A stretch of DNA of 64,000 bases from B1SED10-75 sp964636865. Lineage in GTDB: Bacteria; Bacillota; Dethiobacteria; DTU022; PWGO01. The DNA lies in NCBI GenBank assembly GCA_964636865.1, contig CAZWVJ010000003.1:1-64000 (forward strand), given 5' to 3'. Numbering within the stretch: position 1 is the first letter of the stretch; each line of letters begins with the position of its first letter. Made by a program: the position numbers and the translations under genes. Of this stretch, positions 1 through 8,095 are shown piece after piece. Under the pieces are notes generated by a model. It searched no databases, had not been told where the DNA came from, and saw nothing but the letters and a program-made list of their open reading frames with translations.

Positions 1-83
1 CCATAGAAGAAGGTTTGCGTTTTGCGATTCGTGAAGGAGGCCGCACTGTGGGTGCTGGAGTGGTAACCGCTGTGTCGGAGTAA
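1..83 (+). CDS. tuf: Elongation factor Tu, C-terminal end (partial)
   Basis: The window opens inside a reading frame whose last 26 codons, starting at base 3, read as the end of EF-Tu domain 3, including the run FAIREGGRTVGAGVV, and stop at TAA 81-83. EF-Tu carries aminoacyl-tRNA to the ribosome as a GTP complex in the cytoplasm. Its place just before rpsJ is the usual str-to-S10 junction of Firmicutes. Only the tail is visible, so nothing can be said about the GTPase domain. The 47-base gap to rpsJ has AT-rich sequence that could hold a -10 element, but no convincing promoter pair. Confidence 0.93.
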   Translation, partial: IEEGLRFAIREGGRTVGAGVVTAVSE

Positions 84-130
84 TTAAGTAAGAATATAAT
101 TATAATTTCGGGTTTGAGGAGGGCAAAGAA

Positions 131-439
131 GTGGCCGGTCAGAAAATACGTATACGCTTAAAAGCTTTTGACCATAAGTTGCTGGACCAATCTTCGGGGA
201 AAATAGTGGATACGGCAACAAGGACAGGTGCCGAGGTTTCCGGGCCGGTTCCTCTTCCTACGGAAAGGAACCTCTATACGGTAATAAAGGCGCCCCATAA
301 GTTTAAAGATTCAAGAGAACAATTTGAGATTCGCACTCATAAGCGATTAATTGATGTTTTAGAACCCACCTCGGAAACAATAGATGCTTTAATGCGGCTT
401 GATTTGCCTGCAGGAGTGGATATTGAGATAAAACTGTAG
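131..439 (+). CDS. rpsJ: 30S ribosomal protein S10
   Basis: S10 is a head protein of the 30S subunit and also acts as NusE in transcription antitermination. The 102 residues are full length for the family and contain the typical RIRLKAFDH start region, the SGPVPLPT motif and the FEIRTHKRLID segment. Translation starts at GTG 131, with the purine-rich GAGGAGGG about seven bases upstream. It is the first gene of the S10 operon and is followed closely by rplC. Nothing in it is unusual. Confidence 0.97.
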   Translation: MAGQKIRIRLKAFDHKLLDQSSGKIVDTATRTGAEVSGPVPLPTERNLYTVIKAPHKFKDSREQFEIRTHKRLIDVLEPTSETIDALMRLDLPAGVDIEIKL

Positions 440-463
440 GTGGAAGCCAGGAGGTGTTTAAAC

Positions 464-1099
464 GTGAAAAAAGCGGTGCTTGCCCGCAAAGTGGGCATGA
501 CTCAGATATATGGTGAATCAGGACGAGTTATTCCTGTTACGGTCGTTAAAGTTGGCCCCTGCAAGGTAGTGGCGAAAAAAGACAAGGAAAAAGATGGCTA
601 TGAGGCTGTGCAAATAGGTTTTGAAGAGAAAAAACCTTCACGGGTAAATAAGCCCCAAAAAGGATATTTTGAGCGAGCCGGCGTTTCTCCGTGTAAAGTA
701 TTGAAGGAGTTTCGGCTGGAAAATACAGATGAATATAACTTAGGAGATGAATTAAAAAGCGATGTTTTTTCTCCCGGTGAGTATGTTGATATTACGGGAA
801 TATCCAAGGGCAAGGGATTTAGTGGAAGCATTAAGCGGCACAATTTCTCAAGAGGTCCTATGACACATGGTTCTCATTATCATCGGGGATCAGGATCGTT
901 GGGTTCAATGGAACAGGGACACGTTTTTAAAGGGCGTAAATTACCCGGACGCATGGGAGGAAAAAAGTCAACCATTCTTAATCTGGAAGTAATCGATGTA
1001 GATACGACAAAGAATATATTGCTTATCAAAGGGGCTGTTCCCGGACCTCGGGGTGGTTTGTTGGAAGTAAAAGAAGCTGTGAAAAGGAAAACCGGCTAA
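464..1099 (+). CDS. rplC: 50S ribosomal protein L3
   Basis: L3 is an early-assembly 50S protein whose loop reaches the peptidyl-transferase centre. The frame extends upstream to base 440, but GTG 464 is the better start: AGGAGG at 449-454 sits nine bases before it and the protein then begins KKAVLARKVGMTQI as in the family. This gives 211 residues, the usual size. The central loop motif HVFKGRKLPGRMGG is present. It lies between rpsJ and rplD in the normal order. Confidence 0.96.
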   Translation: MKKAVLARKVGMTQIYGESGRVIPVTVVKVGPCKVVAKKDKEKDGYEAVQIGFEEKKPSRVNKPQKGYFERAGVSPCKVLKEFRLENTDEYNLGDELKSDVFSPGEYVDITGISKGKGFSGSIKRHNFSRGPMTHGSHYHRGSGSLGSMEQGHVFKGRKLPGRMGGKKSTILNLEVIDVDTTKNILLIKGAVPGPRGGLLEVKEAVKRKTG

Positions 1100-1134
1100 A
1101 GGTTTAGGAGCGTAGAGAAAGGGGGTAACCTAAG

Positions 1135-1764
1135 GTGTCCAAGCACCCGGTTTTAAATGCTCAAGGAGAGCAAGTTAGTGATGTGGATCTTAAGGATGAA
1201 TTATTTAAGGCACCTATCAAGAATGAAGTGCTTTATTATACTGCCGTGGCTCAGCTTTCCAATCAACATCAGGGGACTGCGTCTGCCAAGAAAAGAGGCG
1301 AAGTTAGAGGTGGAGGCTCTAAACCGTGGCCTCAAAAAGGAACAGGTAATGCCAGGCATGGTAGTATTCGTTCTCCGTTATGGACCGGTGGTGGTGTAAT
1401 ATTTGGACCTTCCCCGGAACGGAACTATAAAAGGAAAGTTCCCCGTAAAGTTAAAAAGCAGGCCCTTAAGTCTGCATTAAGCGCTAAGCTGCGGGATGAA
1501 AAACTTTTGATTGTTGATAGCATTGACCTTGAAGAGCCGAAAACGAAAGTAATTAGAAATATATTAGAAAATTTAAAAGTAAAATCTCGGGCTCTTTTGG
1601 TAATAGCGCAGCCCGATGAAAATATTGTCAAATCGGTGCGTAATTTACCTGCTACCAAATTAGTAATTGCACCCCAGTTGAATGTACTGGATCTTTTAAA
1701 TTCTGACTATTTAGTTTTAACCAGGGAAGCTTTGCAAGAAGTAGAGGAGGTGTTTGCCAAGTGA
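1135..1764 (+). CDS. rplD: 50S ribosomal protein L4
   Basis: L4 binds 23S rRNA domain I, lines part of the exit tunnel, and in some bacteria represses its own S10 operon. The 209 residues include the tunnel-loop signature RGGGSKPWPQKGTGNARHGS, which identifies the family. Start is GTG 1135 behind a GGGGGT ribosome-binding site. The stop overlaps the rplW start by four bases, so translation of the two is probably coupled. Confidence 0.97.
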   Translation: MSKHPVLNAQGEQVSDVDLKDELFKAPIKNEVLYYTAVAQLSNQHQGTASAKKRGEVRGGGSKPWPQKGTGNARHGSIRSPLWTGGGVIFGPSPERNYKRKVPRKVKKQALKSALSAKLRDEKLLIVDSIDLEEPKTKVIRNILENLKVKSRALLVIAQPDENIVKSVRNLPATKLVIAPQLNVLDLLNSDYLVLTREALQEVEEVFAK

Positions 1765-2045
1765 AAAATCCGCGTGATGTAGTTATCCGCCCGTTGGTAA
1801 CGGAACGCAGTACGGACTTAATGGAGGAACATAAGTATACCTTTGTTGTGGATAAAAATGCTACCAAAGTTGAAATCAAAAAAGCAATCGAAGATATATT
1901 TAATGTAAAGGTAGTTGCGGTAAACACCATGAACTTTAAAGGAAAGAAGCGCAGGTTGGGGAGGTACCCCGAGGGAATGCGTCCGGGGTTCAAAAAGGCT
2001 ATTGTTAAATTAACGGAAGACAGCAAGGCAATAGAAATATTGTAG
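1761..2045 (+). CDS. rplW: 50S ribosomal protein L23
   Basis: L23 sits at the tunnel exit and is the docking site for trigger factor and SRP. The 94 residues match the bacterial form, with the early RPLVTERST motif and the C-terminal KKAIVKL strand. The GTG start overlaps the rplD stop (GTGA), a standard coupling arrangement. The short, basic KGKKRRLGRYPEG loop that contacts 23S rRNA is present. Confidence 0.96.
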   Translation: MKNPRDVVIRPLVTERSTDLMEEHKYTFVVDKNATKVEIKKAIEDIFNVKVVAVNTMNFKGKKRRLGRYPEGMRPGFKKAIVKLTEDSKAIEIL

Positions 2046-2093
2046 GGCAGTAAAATGCCTAGAAAAGCTTAAAGGTAAAGGGGGGAAACTTAA

Positions 2094-2924
2094 GTGGCTA
2101 TAAAAAGGTTCAAACCTACTTCTCCGGGTAAACGGTTTATGACTGTTTCTAAATCCGGGGAAATAACAAAAACTAGGCCTGAAAAATCTTTATTAGCCCC
2201 TTTAAAAAGGAAATCTGGTCGCAACATATATGGTCGTATAACTACCCGCCATCGTGGGGGAGGTCATAAGCGCCAGTATAGGATTATAGATTTTAAGCGT
2301 GATAAAGATGGCATTCCGGCTAAAGTTGTGGGTATAGAATACGACCCCAATCGCTCAGCCAGGATTGCTTTAGTTAATTATCAGGATGGAGAAAAAAGAT
2401 ATATTCTAGCACCTTTGGCTTTAAGGACGGGGCAAAACGTGATGTCTGGTGAAAATGTGGAAATTAGGCCCGGTAACTCCATGCGCTTACGTTATGTACC
2501 TACCGGCACATTCGTCCACAATGTGGAAATGAAACCGGATGGTGGAGGCAAGTTAGCGCGCAGCGCCGGAAGCGGTGCCCAGGTAGTGGCAAAAGAAGGG
2601 GATTATGTGCATATTCGGTTACCTTCAGGTGAAGTACGTCTGTTACACCGTGATTGCAAGTCAACTATAGGCCAGGTAGGCAACATTGAGCATGAAAATG
2701 TTACCATAGGAAAGGCCGGGCGTTCTCGTTGGAAGGGAATAAGACCCACAGTACGTGGTTCGGCTATGAATCCGGCTGATCACCCTCACGGAGGAGGAGA
2801 AGGCAGGACTCCCATTGGCAGGGAAAGTCCGCTAACTCCGTGGGGCAAACCTACTCTTGGTTATAAAACCAGGCGTAAGAAGAAAGATTCCAATCGTTAT
2901 ATATTGAGGTCCAGGCGGAAATGA
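2094..2924 (+). CDS. rplB: 50S ribosomal protein L2
   Basis: L2 is needed for subunit joining and peptidyl transferase activity. The 276-residue product contains the highly conserved NPADHPHGGGEGR segment with its functionally important histidine near the C terminus, and the N-terminal ITTRHRGGGHKRQYR region. Start is GTG 2094, with a GGGGGAAAC Shine-Dalgarno region just upstream. It lies between rplW and rpsS in the usual order. Confidence 0.97.
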   Translation: MAIKRFKPTSPGKRFMTVSKSGEITKTRPEKSLLAPLKRKSGRNIYGRITTRHRGGGHKRQYRIIDFKRDKDGIPAKVVGIEYDPNRSARIALVNYQDGEKRYILAPLALRTGQNVMSGENVEIRPGNSMRLRYVPTGTFVHNVEMKPDGGGKLARSAGSGAQVVAKEGDYVHIRLPSGEVRLLHRDCKSTIGQVGNIEHENVTIGKAGRSRWKGIRPTVRGSAMNPADHPHGGGEGRTPIGRESPLTPWGKPTLGYKTRRKKKDSNRYILRSRRK

Positions 2925-2951
2925 TTCAGGTAGAAGGAGGGTTAAAAATAG

Positions 2952-3236
2952 ATGGCTCGATCTTTAAAAAAAGGCCCATATATCGAAGAAAAGCTTTGGT
3001 CTAGAATTAAAGAAATGAACGAAAAAGGCGATAAAAAAGTTATTAAAACGTGGTCGCGTAGATCAACAGTTTTTCCTGAAATGGTAGGGCATACTATTGC
3101 AGTACATGATGGCAGGAAACATGTTCCTGTATTTATAACAGAAGATATGGTAGGGCATAAATTAGGAGAATTTGCTCCTACCAGGACTTTTAAAGGTCAC
3201 AGCTCTCATACAGAGCGTTCTACGGCAATAAAGTAA
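2952..3236 (+). CDS. rpsS: 30S ribosomal protein S19
   Basis: S19 is a head protein of the 30S subunit that contacts the A-site tRNA and bridge B1a. The 94 residues begin MARSLKKGPYIEEKL and contain TWSRRSTVFPEMVGHT and FAPTRTFKGH, all diagnostic. The ATG start follows AGGAGGGTTAAAAATAG. It is followed 19 bases later by rplV. Confidence 0.97.
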   Translation: MARSLKKGPYIEEKLWSRIKEMNEKGDKKVIKTWSRRSTVFPEMVGHTIAVHDGRKHVPVFITEDMVGHKLGEFAPTRTFKGHSSHTERSTAIK

Positions 3237-3255
3237 GTTTGATGGAGGTAAACAT

Positions 3256-3597
3256 ATGGAAGCCAAGGCAAAAGCTAGATACGCAAGAATTGCGCCCCGT
3301 AAGGCCAGAGCAGTAATAGATCTTATTCGCAATAAGCATGTTAATGAGGCTAAAGCCATATTGGATTATAATCCCAGACGGGGAGCGGGGATTATCAACA
3401 AGTTATTAAATTCTGCTTTAGCTAATGCGGAAAACACTTTAAATATGAAAACTAAAAATCTTTATGTAGCTGAAGCTTACGTTGATGAAGGCCCCACTAT
3501 GAAAAGGGTCCAACCGCGAGCAAGAGGGAGAAGAAACCTGATTCGCAAGAGGTTAAGTCATATAACGCTTATTCTAAAAGAAGGAAAGGAGGAATAA
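3256..3597 (+). CDS. rplV: 50S ribosomal protein L22
   Basis: L22 extends a beta-hairpin into the exit tunnel. The hairpin region is visible as DEGPTMKRVQPRARGRRN near residues 78-95, where macrolide-resistance changes occur in other species; the sequence here looks wild type. The 113 residues are full length. The N-terminal RYARIAPRKARAVIDLIR motif is typical. ATG start, preceded by TGGAGGT. Confidence 0.97.
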   Translation: MEAKAKARYARIAPRKARAVIDLIRNKHVNEAKAILDYNPRRGAGIINKLLNSALANAENTLNMKTKNLYVAEAYVDEGPTMKRVQPRARGRRNLIRKRLSHITLILKEGKEE

Positions 3598-3601
3598 TTC
3601 A

Positions 3602-4276
3602 GTGGGGCAAAAAGTGAGTCCCGTAGGTTTTCGCATAGGCATAATTCGCAATTGGGACGCCACCTGGTATGCAGATAAAAATTATACTAAGCTTCTGCAC
3701 GAAGACCTGCGTATTCGTGATTATATTCAAAACAGGATGAACAATGCAGGCATATCTCGTATTGAGATTGAAAGAGCAGCGAATAATTTGCGCCTTAATA
3801 TTCACACTTCCAAGCCAGGCATGGTTATTGGTAGAGGTGGAATGGAAGTTGATGATTTAAGAAAAGTTCTGGAAAAGCAAACAGGCAAAAAGTTGCACAT
3901 CAACATTATTGAAATAAAGGTTCCGGAACTTGATGCTTTCCTGGTGGCTGAAAGTATTGCTTTGCAGATTTCACGCCGAGTAGCTTTTCGAAGAGCCATA
4001 AAACAAGCTGTTTTTCGCAGCTCGAAAGCTGGGGCCCAGGGTGTTAAAGTTATTTGCTCAGGTAGGCTGGGGGGCCATGACATGGCTCGTACGGAAAGTC
4101 TTATGGAAGGAACGGTTCCCCTGCAAACTTTAAGGGCAGATATTGATTATGGTTGTGTGGAAGCGTATACAACTTATGGACAAATAGGAGTAAAAGTATG
4201 GATTTATAAAGGAGAAATCCTTCCGCAGTTGGGTAAAGATTACCAGGAAGGAGGGGAACAACATGTTAATGCCTAA
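3602..4276 (+). CDS. rpsC: 30S ribosomal protein S3
   Basis: S3 lines the mRNA entry tunnel with S4 and S5 and contributes to mRNA helicase activity. The 224 residues begin GQKVSPVGFRIG and contain a KH domain with its VIGRGG loop near residue 77, then the SGRLGGHDMARTE region. GTG start follows AGGAGGAAT. The last 14 bases overlap the start of rplP, so the two are translationally coupled. Confidence 0.97.
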   Translation: MGQKVSPVGFRIGIIRNWDATWYADKNYTKLLHEDLRIRDYIQNRMNNAGISRIEIERAANNLRLNIHTSKPGMVIGRGGMEVDDLRKVLEKQTGKKLHINIIEIKVPELDAFLVAESIALQISRRVAFRRAIKQAVFRSSKAGAQGVKVICSGRLGGHDMARTESLMEGTVPLQTLRADIDYGCVEAYTTYGQIGVKVWIYKGEILPQLGKDYQEGGEQHVNA

Positions 4277-4688
4277 AAAAGTTAAATACAGGCGTCAACA
4301 GCGAGGGCGTATGAAAGGTAAATCTAAAGGTGCGACCAGTATTGAATTTGGTGAATATGGACTGCAGGCTCTGGAACCTACGTGGATAACCAGTCATCAA
4401 ATAGAAGCTGCACGTATTGCCATGACTCGTTATATTAAAAGAGGTGGAAAGGTATGGATTCGTATTTTCCCGGATAAGCCGGTGACTGAAAAACCGGCGG
4501 AAACCAGAATGGGAAAGGGAAAAGGAACTCCGGAGTATTTTGTGGCAGTGGTAAAACCGGGGCGAATAATGTTTGAATTGGCAGGAGTTAAACCGGATGT
4601 TGCCCGTGCTGCTTTAACCCTGGCAGCCAGTAAGCTACCTATAAAAACTAAGTTTATTATGCGAGATAAGGTAGGTGGTGAAGGCTAA
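4263..4688 (+). CDS. rplP: 50S ribosomal protein L16
   Basis: L16 helps position aminoacyl-tRNA in the 50S A site. The 141 residues start MLMPKKVKYRRQQRGRMKG and contain GKGKGTPEYFVAVVKPG, both family hallmarks. ATG 4263 lies inside the end of rpsC after a GGAGGGGAAC ribosome-binding site. The TAA stop shares its last base with the ATG of rpmC. Confidence 0.97.
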   Translation: MLMPKKVKYRRQQRGRMKGKSKGATSIEFGEYGLQALEPTWITSHQIEAARIAMTRYIKRGGKVWIRIFPDKPVTEKPAETRMGKGKGTPEYFVAVVKPGRIMFELAGVKPDVARAALTLAASKLPIKTKFIMRDKVGGEG

Positions 4689-4882
4689 TGAAGGTAAGAG
4701 AAGCAAGAGAGCTTTCGGATCGGGAATTGGAAGAAAAACTTTTTGAATTTAAAGAAGAACTTTTTAACCTTCGTTTCCAGTTGGCTACTGGTCAATTGGA
4801 AAATCATATGCGGATTAAGGACGTGCGCAAAATTATAGCCAGGATTAAAACCATAATGCGGGAAAGAGATATTGAGGAGTAA
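4688..4882 (+). CDS. rpmC: 50S ribosomal protein L29
   Basis: L29 is a small helical protein near the tunnel exit. The 64 residues form the expected two-helix hairpin, with FKEELFNLRFQLATGQLEN in the centre and an arginine-rich second helix. Its ATG overlaps the stop of rplP by one base. The 42-base gap to rpsQ is AT-rich and holds only the rpsQ ribosome-binding site. Confidence 0.96.
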   Translation: MKVREARELSDRELEEKLFEFKEELFNLRFQLATGQLENHMRIKDVRKIIARIKTIMRERDIEE

Positions 4883-4924
4883 TTTTATATTTTTATTTTA
4901 ATGTCTTAAAGGGGAGGGAATTGT

Positions 4925-5185
4925 TTGGAAAAAAGTAACCGTAAAATACTTACCGGTAGAGTAGTTAGCGATAAAATGGATAAAACCAGAGTAGTTTCCG
5001 TGCAAAGGGTTGCCAGGCATTCTTTGTATGGAAAGATAGTGCGAAAAAATAAGAAGTACAAGATTCACGATGAAAATAACCAGTCTCACAAGGGTGACCT
5101 GGTTAAGATAGTGGAATCGAGGCCTATGAGCAAAGACAAAAAATGGCGCCTGGTAGAAGTTTTGGAGAAAACGCAGCTCGGATAG
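4925..5185 (+). CDS. rpsQ: 30S ribosomal protein S17
   Basis: S17 is a primary 16S-binding OB-fold protein. The 86 residues include LTGRVVSDKMDKTRVVSVQR and the HDENNQSHKGDLVKI loop, typical of the family. Start is TTG 4925, preceded by GGGGAGGG, and no ATG or GTG fits better. It sits between rpmC and rplN in the usual order. Confidence 0.96.
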   Translation: MEKSNRKILTGRVVSDKMDKTRVVSVQRVARHSLYGKIVRKNKKYKIHDENNQSHKGDLVKIVESRPMSKDKKWRLVEVLEKTQLG

Positions 5186-5222
5186 CAAAAACTCAGATAT
5201 GTTTAGCAGGGGGTGTTAATAA

Positions 5223-5591
5223 TTGAACCAGAGTGAAACCAGGTTAAGGGTAGCTGATAATACAGGTGCCAGGAATTTACTTTGTATCAGGGTTCTTGGA
5301 GGTTCAAACCGCAAGGCGGGAAATATAGGAGATATCATTGTTGCTACTGTAAAAGAAGCTACTCCGCGGGGAGTGGTTAAAAAGGGTGAAATTGTAAGGG
5401 CAGTTATTGTCCGCACCCGAAGTGGACTGCGCCGTAAAGATGGATCATATATTTCTTTTGATGATAATGCTGCGGTAATTATAAATGAGCAAAATGCCCC
5501 TAGGGGTACACGTATTTTTGGTCCGGTGGCCAGGGAATTACGGGAGAAAGAATTTATGAAAATAGTTTCATTGGCACCGGAAGCAATTTAG
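5223..5591 (+). CDS. rplN: 50S ribosomal protein L14
   Basis: L14 forms an intersubunit bridge and is the docking site of the silencing factor RsfS. The 122 residues contain TRLRVADNTGARNLLCIRVL and GTRIFGPVARELR. Start is TTG 5223: an in-frame TAA lies directly before it and AGCAGGGGG at 5205-5213 is well placed, so the start is fixed even though most homologues begin with ATG. Confidence 0.96.
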   Translation: MNQSETRLRVADNTGARNLLCIRVLGGSNRKAGNIGDIIVATVKEATPRGVVKKGEIVRAVIVRTRSGLRRKDGSYISFDDNAAVIINEQNAPRGTRIFGPVARELREKEFMKIVSLAPEAI

Positions 5592-5613
5592 TTTTTAGGA
5601 GAGGGGTGTTACA

Positions 5614-5949
5614 GTGGGCGCTACTTCCAATCAGCGATTGAAGGTAAAAAAAGGGGATAATGTAGTAGTGCTTTCCGGTAAAGAAAAAGGGAAAAGAGGT
5701 AAAGTTATTGCTACTTTTCCCCGCGACAATTTGGTTAAAATTGAAGGAGTTAACATTATAAAGAAGCATGCCAAACCGACTCAGAAAGTGCAGCAGGGGG
5801 GAATACGTGAAATGGAAGCAGCTATTAATGTATCCAAGGTTAAAATTATATGTCCTGCCTGTAATGAGCCTACAAAGATTACCCGGAAAGTTGAAGAAGG
5901 TTACCGGATAAGAGAATGCAAAAAATGCGGGGAAATTGTTGATAAGTAA
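5614..5949 (+). CDS. rplX: 50S ribosomal protein L24 with zinc-ribbon tail
   Basis: L24 starts 50S assembly by binding the 5' end of 23S rRNA. The 111 residues have the KOW motif near residues 12-31 (KKGDNVVVLSGKEKGKRGKV). The tail carries two CxxC pairs, Cys80/Cys83 and Cys102/Cys105, so this copy probably binds zinc; some bacterial L24 proteins have lost these cysteines. GTG start behind GAGAGGGGTGTT. rplE follows 16 bases downstream. Confidence 0.96.
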   Translation: MGATSNQRLKVKKGDNVVVLSGKEKGKRGKVIATFPRDNLVKIEGVNIIKKHAKPTQKVQQGGIREMEAAINVSKVKIICPACNEPTKITRKVEEGYRIRECKKCGEIVDK

Positions 5950-5965
5950 AGGAGGAGGGCTGAGG

Positions 5966-6508
5966 TTGAACCGCTTAAAAGAAAAGTATCTTGAGGAAAT
6001 TAGAAAAGAATTAATGAAAAATTTTAAATACAATAATATCCATGAGGTGCCTCGTTTAGAAAAAGTAGTAATAAATATGGGTATAGGAGAAGGCAAGGAT
6101 AACCCCAAGGCGCTTGATGAGGCTGTAAATGATCTGGCTTTAATTACCGGTCAAAGGCCGGTAGTGACTAAAGCCCAAAAGTCTGTAGCGAGTTTCAAAG
6201 TTCGGGAAGGAATGTCCATAGGTTGTAAAGTTACCTTGCGGGGAGAGAAAATGTATGACTTTTTAGATAAACTTTTTAACGTAGCTTTTCCCAGGGTAAG
6301 GGATTTTCGGGGTGTTTCACCACGTTCATTCGATGGCCGAGGAAATTATACCGTAGGTATAAAGGAACAATTAGTATTTCCGGAAATAGAGTACAGTAAA
6401 GTGGATAAAATAAGAGGTATGGATATTATCATTGTTACTACGGCTAAGAGTGACGAAGAAGCCCGGGAGTTACTTCGACTAATGGGGATGCCGTTCCGGG
6501 CTGCTTAA
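5966..6508 (+). CDS. rplE: 50S ribosomal protein L5
   Basis: L5 carries 5S rRNA into the central protuberance. An in-frame TTG exists at 5936 inside rplX, but TTG 5966 is preferred because AAAGGAGGAGGG ends six bases before it and the product then begins LNRLKEKYLEEIRKEL. This gives 180 residues, the usual length. The motifs KVVINMGIGEG, GQRPVVTKAQKSVA and DIIIVTTAKSDEEAR are all present. Confidence 0.95.
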   Translation: MNRLKEKYLEEIRKELMKNFKYNNIHEVPRLEKVVINMGIGEGKDNPKALDEAVNDLALITGQRPVVTKAQKSVASFKVREGMSIGCKVTLRGEKMYDFLDKLFNVAFPRVRDFRGVSPRSFDGRGNYTVGIKEQLVFPEIEYSKVDKIRGMDIIIVTTAKSDEEARELLRLMGMPFRAA

Positions 6509-6525
6509 TACAAGGGAGGATAGAT

Positions 6526-6711
6526 ATGGCCAAGAAATCTTTGATTGCTAAAGCCAAGGTAAAGCCTAAATTTGCTGTGCGAGCCCATAATAGGTGTGGA
6601 TTATGTGGGCGTTCAGGCGGATATTTGCGCAAATTTGGCATGTGCCGATTGTGTTTCCGCAAATTGGCTAATGAAGGAAAGATTCCTGGAGTAAGAAAGG
6701 CTAGCTGGTAA
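6526..6711 (+). CDS. rpsZ: 30S ribosomal protein S14, zinc-binding type
   Basis: This is the short 61-residue S14 with a zinc ribbon formed by Cys24, Cys27, Cys40 and Cys43 (CGLC and CRLC). It is the C+ form standard in most Firmicutes; under zinc limitation some species replace it with a longer cysteine-free paralogue, which is not seen here. ATG start follows GGGAGGATAG. It lies between rplE and rpsH. Confidence 0.97.
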   Translation: MAKKSLIAKAKVKPKFAVRAHNRCGLCGRSGGYLRKFGMCRLCFRKLANEGKIPGVRKASW

Positions 6712-6736
6712 AAGACAGGAAAAAGGAGGGATCACT

Positions 6737-7132
6737 ATGGTAAACGATCCTATTGCTGATATGTTAACGCGTATCCGTAATGCCAATATGGCGCAGCATG
6801 AGATTGTGGAAATCCCTGCTTCTCATGTGAAAAAATCAATAGCAGAAATCCTTAAGAGAGAGGGTTTTATCAAAAATTATCATTCTATTAATGATCATAA
6901 ACAAGGTATACTGCGGCTTAACTTAAAATACAGCCAGGATTCACAGCGAGTTATTACCGGACTAAAGAGGATTAGCAAGCCGGGGTTGAGGGTTTATGCG
7001 CGGAAAGACAATCTTCCTCGTGTTTTAGGGGGATTGGGAGTTGCAATTATTTCTACGTCCAGCGGTGTTTTGACTGATAAAGAAGCAAGAGAGGCCGGTG
7101 TGGGCGGAGAAGTTCTTTGTTATATATGGTAG
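6737..7132 (+). CDS. rpsH: 30S ribosomal protein S8
   Basis: S8 binds the central domain of 16S rRNA and is the autogenous regulator of the spc operon in E. coli. The 131 residues begin NDPIADMLTRIRNAN and end with GVLTDKEAREAGVGGEVLC, both diagnostic. ATG start after AAAGGAGGGATC. rplF follows 18 bases downstream. Confidence 0.97.
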   Translation: MVNDPIADMLTRIRNANMAQHEIVEIPASHVKKSIAEILKREGFIKNYHSINDHKQGILRLNLKYSQDSQRVITGLKRISKPGLRVYARKDNLPRVLGGLGVAIISTSSGVLTDKEAREAGVGGEVLCYIW

Positions 7133-7150
7133 CAAAAAGGAGGTACCTTG

Positions 7151-7687
7151 ATGTCGCGAACAGGTAAAAAGCCAATTGTTATACCTGAAGGGGTGGAAGT
7201 AAAAATAACGGATACTGATATAGAGGTAAAGGGCCCTCATGGAAAGTTAACTCACACTATTCCTTTTGGTATTAGTGTAGAAAATGATGAGCAAAATATA
7301 TGGGTTAAAAGAATGTCTGATAGTAAAAAGCACCGTTCTCTGCATGGATTAACCCGCACACTTGTCAGTAACATGGTGGAAGGTGTAAGTAATAAATTTA
7401 CCAAAACTTTGGAGATAGTTGGGGTAGGATACCGGGCCACAAAGCAGGGAGAAAAATTGACTATAAATATTGGCTTGTCTCATCCTGTTGTATTTGAGCC
7501 GGAAGAAAATCTTGAAATTGATGTGCCCAGTGCCAATAAAATTGTTGTTTCAGGTATAGATAAACAAAAGGTCGGTAATTTGGCTGCCAGGATCAGACGC
7601 ATATCTCCACCTGATCCTTATAAAGGCAAAGGGATTAAATACGAAGAAGAATACGTCCGGAAAAAAGTTGGTAAAGCCGGGAAATAG
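7151..7687 (+). CDS. rplF: 50S ribosomal protein L6
   Basis: L6 lies near the factor-binding site of the 50S subunit. ATG 7151 is chosen over the adjacent TTG 7148, giving 178 residues that start SRTGKKPIVIP. The two repeated L6 folds are visible; the second ends in RRISPPDPYKGKGIKY, the conserved C-terminal signature. AGGAGG lies just upstream, overlapping the spacer after rpsH. Confidence 0.97.
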   Translation: MSRTGKKPIVIPEGVEVKITDTDIEVKGPHGKLTHTIPFGISVENDEQNIWVKRMSDSKKHRSLHGLTRTLVSNMVEGVSNKFTKTLEIVGVGYRATKQGEKLTINIGLSHPVVFEPEENLEIDVPSANKIVVSGIDKQKVGNLAARIRRISPPDPYKGKGIKYEEEYVRKKVGKAGK

Positions 7688-7711
7688 CGGAAGTTAAGGG
7701 GGAAATATTTG

Positions 7712-8080
7712 ATGATCAATAAAGAACCAAGAAATGTTGCCCGCAAGCGCCGCCACAAAAGGGTTCGTCGCAAAATAATGGGTACAGCGGAGCGTCCGCG
7801 TCTAAATGTTTATCGGAGTTTGGGGCATATATATGCCCAAATGGTTGATGATATTAATAGCAATACCCTGGTTAGTGCTTCTTCGCTGGACAAAGAAATT
7901 AAGGAAGGATTACCGACCGGTGGGAATAGGGAGGCAGCTCAAAAAGTTGGAGAACTCCTTGCTCGGCGGGCTATGGAAAAAAATATAGATAAAGTAATTT
8001 TTGACCGGGGTGGTTATCATTACCATGGCCGGGTAAAAGCTTTGGCAGAAGAAGTACGCCAGGCAGGAATTGAATTTTAA
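7712..8080 (+). CDS. rplR: 50S ribosomal protein L18
   Basis: L18 binds 5S rRNA with L5. ATG 7712 (rather than TTG 7709) follows AAGGGGGAAAT and gives 122 residues. The basic N terminus RKRRHKRVRRKI, the RPRLNVYRSLGHIYAQ segment and the C-terminal FDRGGYHYHGRVKALAE motif identify it. Confidence 0.97.
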   Translation: MINKEPRNVARKRRHKRVRRKIMGTAERPRLNVYRSLGHIYAQMVDDINSNTLVSASSLDKEIKEGLPTGGNREAAQKVGELLARRAMEKNIDKVIFDRGGYHYHGRVKALAEEVRQAGIEF

Positions 8081-8095
8081 GAAGGGGGGGAAACA